DNA of 7,817 nucleotides from an uncultured Asticcacaulis sp. (lineage in GTDB: Bacteria; Pseudomonadota; Alphaproteobacteria; Caulobacterales; Caulobacteraceae). Positions 1-4,272 of the stretch are shown here, one piece after another; the first letter of the stretch is position 1; the number at the start of each line of letters is the position of its first letter. The stretch spans positions 1 to 7,817 of the forward strand of contig CAMLLA010000193.1 of assembly GCA_946480525.1 (NCBI GenBank). The letters are read 5' to 3'. Position numbers and translations under genes: made by a program. The notes under the pieces are model-generated. The model was not told the origin of the DNA, searched no databases, and was given only the letters and a program-made list of their open reading frames with translations.

Positions 1-120
1 GATCCCCAGACCAACGTCATCGACGTGCACATCTCCCGCCTGCGCTCGAAGCTGGACAAGGGATTCGACCGGCCGATGCTGCACACCGTCCGCGGTGAGG
101 GATATCAATTAAAAGCGTGA
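1..120 (+). CDS. OmpR/PhoB-family response regulator, C-terminal fragment
   Basis: The window opens inside this gene. The 39 visible residues are the end of an OmpR/PhoB-type winged-helix DNA-binding domain: the DNA-recognition helix region ([14 protein letters not shown]) and the closing wing hairpin (TVRGEGYQL) that ends almost every member of this family. The receiver domain with its phospho-accepting Asp lies outside the window. It should be the DNA-binding partner of the histidine kinase that starts 157 nt downstream on the same strand. Target genes cannot be read from this fragment. The TGA stop lies inside the left arm of an inverted repeat (115-166). The family call is very safe; a specific gene name is not justified. 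Confidence 0.93.
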   Translation, partial: DPQTNVIDVHISRLRSKLDKGFDRPMLHTVRGEGYQLKA

Positions 121-173
121 CACGGACAGTGAAGAGCCTGAGCGTCGCATGCGGACAGTGTCACGCCTCTTTT
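115..173 (+). terminator. Candidate terminator or attenuator between regulator and kinase genes
   Basis: The arm GCGTGACAC (115-123) pairs perfectly over 9 bp with GTGTCACGC (158-166), followed by CTCTTTTG. The left arm contains the regulator's stop codon. The loop is long (34 nt), which weakens it as an intrinsic terminator, and the T-run is only four bases. A 9-bp direct repeat CGGACAGTG (123-131 and 152-160) overlaps both arms. It may be a weak terminator that lowers kinase expression relative to the regulator, or an mRNA processing structure. Confidence 0.35.
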
Positions 174-236
174 GATTTGCGTTCGGGCGCCACGCGGGCT
201 TTTCGCGCAAAAGTGCGCGGCGGCCGATCGGCCTTG

Positions 237-256
237 CCAAACCGCAGGCGGTTTGG
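237..256 (+). promoter_or_regulatory. Perfect 8-bp hairpin in the kinase leader
   Basis: CCAAACCG (237-244) and CGGTTTGG (249-256) form a perfect 8-bp stem with a CAGG tetraloop, 21 nt upstream of the kinase ATG. A 12-bp palindrome GGCCGATCGGCC (222-233) lies just before it. There is no T-run after the stem, so it is not a typical intrinsic terminator. It could stabilise the kinase mRNA end, affect ribosome access to the weak AAAGAG ribosome-binding site (about 268-272), or be a protein-binding site. The structure is directly visible; the role is inferred. Confidence 0.4.
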
Positions 257-277
257 AGATTTGGGCAAAGAGCAATA

Positions 278-1771
278 ATGGCGAACCTCGTCACCAATCT
301 GCGCCGGAACCTGTCGGATTTCTGGAGCCTGACCTTTTTCGGGCCGAACGTCTTTCGTCAGACGCCCTTCCGCCTGACCCTGGTTTTCCTCAGTGTCTAC
401 CTGTTCGTCGCCATGCTGGTCTTCGGCTATATCTGGCTGGCGACCTCGACGGAGTCGCGCGCCTGGGGCAACAGTTCGATCGATGCCCGTGTCAAGGTGC
501 TCAAGGACCTCGACGAGAGCCAGGGCCACGCCGCCGTGGTCGGCAAGATATTGAGCGACGAGGCGGTCGAATGGGGCTTCGCCAAGGGGGTGTTCGATTC
601 GTCAGGTATTATCCTGGCGCAGAACAGCCGCACCAAGATGGAGGGGCGCGACCTGCCGGATGAAATTATCCGGCGCGGCATGCAAAATCTCGACAAGGAA
701 TCGACCTCCTTCAACCTGGTCTATTCCTCGCCGAACACGCCGGGCAACTGCTGCCGCTTCCAGGGGCGGATCGTCCGGTTCGACGATGATTTCTATGTCT
801 TTGTCGCCATGGACATGTCGTGGGCCGATCATGGCTTCCAACAGGAGGTCAATGCGGCGATCGGTGGCGGCGTCCTGGTTATCCTGCTCGGTCTGTTCGC
901 CGGCACCCTGATCAACCAGGAAGTGACGCGCTCGGTCACCCGCGTCACCAATGTGCTGACCCAGGTTCAGGAAGGCGATCTCAAGGCGCGTATCGCCGTG
1001 CGAGAAACCGGCGACGAATTCGACGCCCTGGCCGCCCGCATCAACCAGACGCTCGATCGGATGGAAAAGACGATGGGCAACCTCAAATATGCCGGGGATG
1101 CCATCGCCCATGACCTGAGGTCACCGTTGTCGCGGCTGCGCTCCAAGCTGGAAGTGTCCTTGTTCGAAGTCGACCGCGATCCGTCCCAGGCCCACGACGC
1201 CCTGCAGAAGGCGCTGGATGAGACCGATCAGTTGCTGCGAACCTTCCATACGGTCTTCGCCATCTCCAGGCTTCAGGCTGCGGGCCAGGCGCCCGACCAG
1301 GTGCTGTTCGCCGCAAGCGACCTGGCGACCGACATGGCCGAACTCTACGAAGCCGTGGCTTCGGACAAGGGGCTGGAATTCGAGGCCGAGATCGAACCCA
1401 ACGTGCGGGTCATGGGCAATCGCGACTTTCTGGCCCAGGCGCTGGCCAACCTGCTCGACAACGCCGTGAAATATACGGCCGCCGGCGGGATCACCTTCCG
1501 CGTGCGCCATACCTCACAGCGGGAGATCGAATTCTCGATTACCGATACGGGGCCGGGCGTGCCGGAAAAGGACCGTCCGCGCATCGCCGAACGGTTTGTC
1601 CGTCTGGAAAACAGCCGGTCGCTGCCTGGGGTCGGCCTGGGGCTGGCCATGGTCGAAGCTGTCGCCGTGGCGCACCGCGGCCGCCTGACCATCGACGAAG
1701 GCCCCGGCGTGTTCGACGGCACCGGACCTGGCCTGCGTACCGCCCTGGTCCTGCCGCCAGTCCAGGGCTGA
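278..1771 (+). CDS. Membrane-bound sensor histidine kinase (HAMP, HisKA, HATPase_c)
   Basis: A complete 497-residue sensor kinase expected to autophosphorylate on His and pass the phosphate to the upstream OmpR-type regulator. Order of parts: short cytoplasmic N-terminus; TM helix about 33-55; periplasmic sensor region about 56-193; TM helix about 195-212; HAMP linker about 212-262; dimerisation/phosphoacceptor helix with H-box AHDLRSPLSRLRSKLE (His278); N-box NLLDNAVKYT (391-400); G1 box DTGPGVP (423-429); G2 box GVGLGL (451-456). All catalytic boxes are intact. The sensor region has adjacent cysteines (Cys158-Cys159) and no recognised domain, so the signal is unknown. The ATG at 278 is preceded by a weak AAAGAG; no better in-frame start was seen upstream. 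Its TGA directly abuts the stop of the opposite-strand ligase gene. It resembles the kinase found near glnE in other alphaproteobacteria, but no symbol is assigned. Confidence 0.95.
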   Translation: MANLVTNLRRNLSDFWSLTFFGPNVFRQTPFRLTLVFLSVYLFVAMLVFGYIWLATSTESRAWGNSSIDARVKVLKDLDESQGHAAVVGKILSDEAVEWGFAKGVFDSSGIILAQNSRTKMEGRDLPDEIIRRGMQNLDKESTSFNLVYSSPNTPGNCCRFQGRIVRFDDDFYVFVAMDMSWADHGFQQEVNAAIGGGVLVILLGLFAGTLINQEVTRSVTRVTNVLTQVQEGDLKARIAVRETGDEFDALAARINQTLDRMEKTMGNLKYAGDAIAHDLRSPLSRLRSKLEVSLFEVDRDPSQAHDALQKALDETDQLLRTFHTVFAISRLQAAGQAPDQVLFAASDLATDMAELYEAVASDKGLEFEAEIEPNVRVMGNRDFLAQALANLLDNAVKYTAAGGITFRVRHTSQREIEFSITDTGPGVPEKDRPRIAERFVRLENSRSLPGVGLGLAMVEAVAVAHRGRLTIDEGPGVFDGTGPGLRTALVLPPVQG

Positions 1772-2986
1772 TCAATCTTCAACGAAATAGTGTGGCACGA
1801 AACGCGCCTGATCGTCGGTAATGGCGCGGTCGCTTTCGCGGATGCCCATGCCCTTGGCTTCGCCATCGATAACCCAGCTGCCGATCAGGGCGTGGACCGG
1901 CTTGTCTTCTACCTGGGTGACGAACAGGCCGGCGAGCGCCTGACAGACGAAATCATTGTCGGCATAGCTGCCGCCGGTCTGGGCGGCAGCGTCCGTTTCG
2001 CCCGGCCTGAACAGGCTGACATTCTGGCCCTCTCGACCCAGTGCGGGTTTGCGGACGTAGCCGCGCCCGGTGTCCCGGAAGGGCCGGTCCGAGCGGTGTG
2101 TTTCCAGCAGGTAGGGACTATCGGGGTTCATCTCCCACATCCTTGCCAGCAACAGCTTGTTGGCCAGCAACATCTTCCACGCGGGCTCGAACAGCTGGAT
2201 GCGGCCAGACAGGACGGCATCGGCCAGCATCGGCCCATAGTCGTCGCTGAGCAGCCAGTCCCAGGGATAGAGTTTGAACAGCAGGCGGATCGGCCAGTTG
2301 TCCTGGTCGAGGAAAATACCACCCTCTTCATCGGTATAGCCGATAGTGTCGATCGGGACGAACCTGACCTCGATGCCGGCCTCGCGGGCGACGCTTTCGA
2401 TATAGGCGACGGTGCCGGTGTCTTCGTCGTGGGGAAAGACGCAGGACACATGCAGGATGGCGTCACGATGGTTGGCGCCGAATGTGCCGTATTGACGGTG
2501 GAAGGCCCACTTGCTCATACGCTCGACCAGGGCGTTGTGCAGATCGTTGAACTGGTTGTCGGCTTCAGGGCCCAGGATGTCGGTCATCCATGACCACTGC
2601 ACGACGGACGCTTCCAGCAGGCTCGTCGGTGTGTCGGCATTGTATTCCAGCATCCTCGGCTCGCCTTGGCCGTCGTAGGCGAAGTCGATACGGCCATAGA
2701 TGTCGCGTTCGTCACGCTGCCAGCTCTGTTCGATCAGCCGGATGGCGTCGGCGCCATAGCCGTAAAGCGGCAATTCCCCACCTTCGATGATGGCGCCTAC
2801 GGCGTCCATGGCCATGCGATGGCAGGCTTCGGTGGCGGCCTCGATGCGTTCGACCTCCGACAGGCCGAAGACGTAGCAGACGCCCTCATGCCAATAGGGA
2901 ACGCCCTGGGCTGTGTGCCACAGCATGCCTTCGTCTTCGACGCGGCGCTGCCAGTCCGGCCGTTGCGGGATAAGCCTGCGTTCCAT
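1772..2986 (-). CDS. yjfC: Glutathionylspermidine synthase-like ATP-grasp ligase (YgiC/YjfC type)
   Basis: A 404-residue protein matching the synthetase (GspS-type ATP-grasp) family along its whole length, closest in layout to E. coli YgiC and YjfC (about 386 residues). Family signatures: MERR..PQRPDWQ at the start, YGRIDFAYDG (97-106), LEYNADTPTS (113-122), LFKLYPWDW (236-244), EPAWKMLLANKLLL (267-280), VRKPALGREGQNV (311-323), GSWVIDGEAKGMGIRE (369-384) and the closing VPHYFVED. The family uses ATP to form an amide between a carboxylate and an amine; E. coli GspS joins the glutathione Gly to spermidine. The N-terminal amidase domain of bifunctional GspS is absent, so this is a stand-alone ligase with unproven substrate. 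It is probably cytosolic. It is the last gene of the triad: its ATG lies 3 nt after the lipoprotein stop with only a weak GGAT-like ribosome site, suggesting translational coupling. The symbol refers to homology and gene order, not demonstrated function. Confidence 0.93.
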   Translation of the reverse strand: MERRLIPQRPDWQRRVEDEGMLWHTAQGVPYWHEGVCYVFGLSEVERIEAATEACHRMAMDAVGAIIEGGELPLYGYGADAIRLIEQSWQRDERDIYGRIDFAYDGQGEPRMLEYNADTPTSLLEASVVQWSWMTDILGPEADNQFNDLHNALVERMSKWAFHRQYGTFGANHRDAILHVSCVFPHDEDTGTVAYIESVAREAGIEVRFVPIDTIGYTDEEGGIFLDQDNWPIRLLFKLYPWDWLLSDDYGPMLADAVLSGRIQLFEPAWKMLLANKLLLARMWEMNPDSPYLLETHRSDRPFRDTGRGYVRKPALGREGQNVSLFRPGETDAAAQTGGSYADNDFVCQALAGLFVTQVEDKPVHALIGSWVIDGEAKGMGIRESDRAITDDQARFVPHYFVED

Positions 2987-2989
2987 GGA

Positions 2990-3724
2990 TTATCCGCAGC
3001 AACCGCCGCGATAAGACGATGTCTGGCCAAAGCCGCCGCGTGACCTTGGCGTATAGGGGCTACCGGCATCGGTGCTGCGGCCATAGGCGCCGGGTGCGGC
3101 GTAGCCCCGGCCGGACGGATCGCCTTGCAGGTTCAGTTTGGAGGGCAGGCCACCATTGCCCAGGATGCGATGATTGAGCGGGCGGGTGCCATCTCTGGAC
3201 CAGGTAGAAATGAAGCCACGATTATTGACATAGACCGGATAGGCGGTGCCGCCACCCTGGTACCGGCGATCCTTCTGGTACTGCATGTAATTATTGTACG
3301 ACATGTTGTTCATGGCGTTCGACAACATGAAGCCGGCCATCATCGGGACGAACCAGCTGGTGCCGTTGCCGGAGCGGCTCTCGCACCTGCCGGCGCCGAA
3401 TTCGCCTTCGCACTGCGCCTGTGACGCGTAACCAAGCTGCTGGCCCTGCCACTCCTTCGCTTCGTTAAAGGCAGCGTCGCATATCCGGTCGTCGGCCTGG
3501 ACGGCCTGGCATTCAGCCAGCGTCTTGTAGACAGTCACCTCTTCGGTCGGCGTCTCGATGCGGCCCTGAGGCTGGCGGTTTGGCGAGCTGTCACATGCCG
3601 CCAAAACAGCCAGGGCGGAGCTGGTGCACGCCAATGCTGCCAGCCAGCGCGTATGCCGGCGACTGAGCCAGGACATGTAGCGTGACCGGTACGCCCGGGT
3701 GGAATTGGCCAGTCGGTCCTGCAT
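2990..3724 (-). CDS. yjfM: DUF1190 lipoprotein (YgiB/YjfM type)
   Basis: A 244-residue predicted lipoprotein. Basic N-terminus (RYMSWLSRRHTRW), hydrophobic stretch about 27-43 and lipobox LAAC with Cys44 as lipidation site; Asp follows at +2, which in enterobacteria retains lipoproteins in the inner membrane. The mature part has four Cys (72, 82, 105, 114), a membrane-like or amphipathic segment WFVPMMAGFML (124-134) that matches the family, an Asn/Tyr/Gln-rich stretch (139-150) and a Gly/Ser/Arg-rich low-complexity tail with the family motif RGGFG (229-233), ending RGGCCG. E. coli YgiB has the same plan with a similarly long N-terminus, which supports the ATG at 3724, 1 nt after the preceding stop (TGACATG). 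Met17 at 3676 would give a more compact signal peptide and is a plausible alternative start. It sits between a membrane protein and an ATP-grasp ligase, so it is a candidate partner or substrate of the ligase. Molecular function is unknown. Confidence 0.85.
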   Translation of the reverse strand: MQDRLANSTRAYRSRYMSWLSRRHTRWLAALACTSSALAVLAACDSSPNRQPQGRIETPTEEVTVYKTLAECQAVQADDRICDAAFNEAKEWQGQQLGYASQAQCEGEFGAGRCESRSGNGTSWFVPMMAGFMLSNAMNNMSYNNYMQYQKDRRYQGGGTAYPVYVNNRGFISTWSRDGTRPLNHRILGNGGLPSKLNLQGDPSGRGYAAPGAYGRSTDAGSPYTPRSRGGFGQTSSYRGGCCG

Positions 3725-3725
3725 G

Positions 3726-4148
3726 TCAGGACGACAGGGCCGCGGCGTTCATCATGCCGAGGACAAGGCTGACCGAAGACAGGAGGAGGGCCGAAGCGAT
3801 GCACGGCTTGGTGTCGGCGCCACCGGCCATGCGGGCATAGGTCTGCTTCCAGAAGAAGCGGATGATCAGGTGGAGGATGATCTGGCAGACCGCGCCAATA
3901 CTACCCCACAGCAGCATTTCGCCGGGATTGAAGGTCGAGTGGCCGACCGACTGGATGGGCAGGGCAAGCGCTACGGCGACCGCCAGGAAGTTGATGGCGA
4001 CGGCGACGTTGCCCTTGCGAATCTCATCCAGTTCCCGGATCGGCGTGATGCGCTCATAGATGACCAGAGCGGCCAGCCAGATCGTCAGGCCGGCCCCCAG
4101 GAACATGAAGTATTCCGGCAGATTGCCGAGAGATTTGAAGTCCACCAT
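3726..4148 (-). CDS. yjfL: DUF350 membrane protein (YjfL type)
   Basis: A 140-residue inner-membrane protein with four predicted TM helices at about 12-31, 47-66, 78-98 and 116-135. The layout and short motifs match YjfL/DUF350 (about 130 residues): YERITPIRELDEIRKGNVAVA between TM1 and TM2 resembles the family's KITP...I+.gN.A block, and MMNAAALSS resembles the family's C-terminus. The same frame is open to an ATG at 4220, but I choose the ATG at 4148: it has a GGGGAGGA ribosome-binding sequence, the 4220 start has none, and the extra 24 residues are not hydrophobic or family-like. First gene of the triad, with the lipoprotein ATG 1 nt after its stop. DUF350 proteins are of unknown function; their recurrent pairing with ATP-grasp ligases and DUF1190 lipoproteins suggests a membrane scaffold or transporter for that system, which is inference. 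Confidence 0.88.
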   Translation of the reverse strand: MVDFKSLGNLPEYFMFLGAGLTIWLAALVIYERITPIRELDEIRKGNVAVAINFLAVAVALALPIQSVGHSTFNPGEMLLWGSIGAVCQIILHLIIRFFWKQTYARMAGGADTKPCIASALLLSSVSLVLGMMNAAALSS

Positions 4149-4272
4149 GCCGCCTGATCCTCCCCATGCACGTACGAAGTGTCCGAATCCAGTTGCCTTC
4201 ATCAGAAACACAACTGTCATAAGGTGTAAATGCAGCTTCGGTGCGACGCCTGGCGGGCGACGGACCGGCGGG
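4149..4272 (-). other. Gap between the GH31 gene and the triad, no clear terminator or promoter
   Basis: This 124-nt spacer is GC-rich next to the GH31 stop, with short GGCG/CGCC repeats but no stem followed by a T-run. It has a locally AT-richer part (about 4197-4232). A TTTACA (minus strand, about 4231-4226) could serve as a -35, but no convincing -10 lies 16-18 nt further on. I therefore cannot tell whether the triad has its own promoter or is read through from the GH31 gene. Confidence 0.3.
4158..4165 (-). promoter_or_regulatory. Ribosome-binding site that decides the DUF350 start
   Basis: On the minus strand GGGGAGGA occupies 4165-4158, leaving 9 to 10 nt to the ATG at 4148. This is the best Shine-Dalgarno match in the minus-strand block and argues for the shorter 140-residue product rather than the start at 4220, which is preceded by ACACCTT and no purine tract. 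Confidence 0.65.

Noticed and set aside
1790..2593. A 267-codon open frame on the plus strand
   Set aside because: It lies entirely antisense to the ligase gene, whose protein matches its family from end to end. GC-rich codon bias explains the open antisense frame, and its translation shows no recognisable motif.
4149..4220. N-terminal extension of the DUF350 protein to an ATG at 4220
   Set aside because: No ribosome-binding sequence before that ATG, the extra 24 residues are not family-like, and a strong GGGGAGGA site supports the ATG at 4148.
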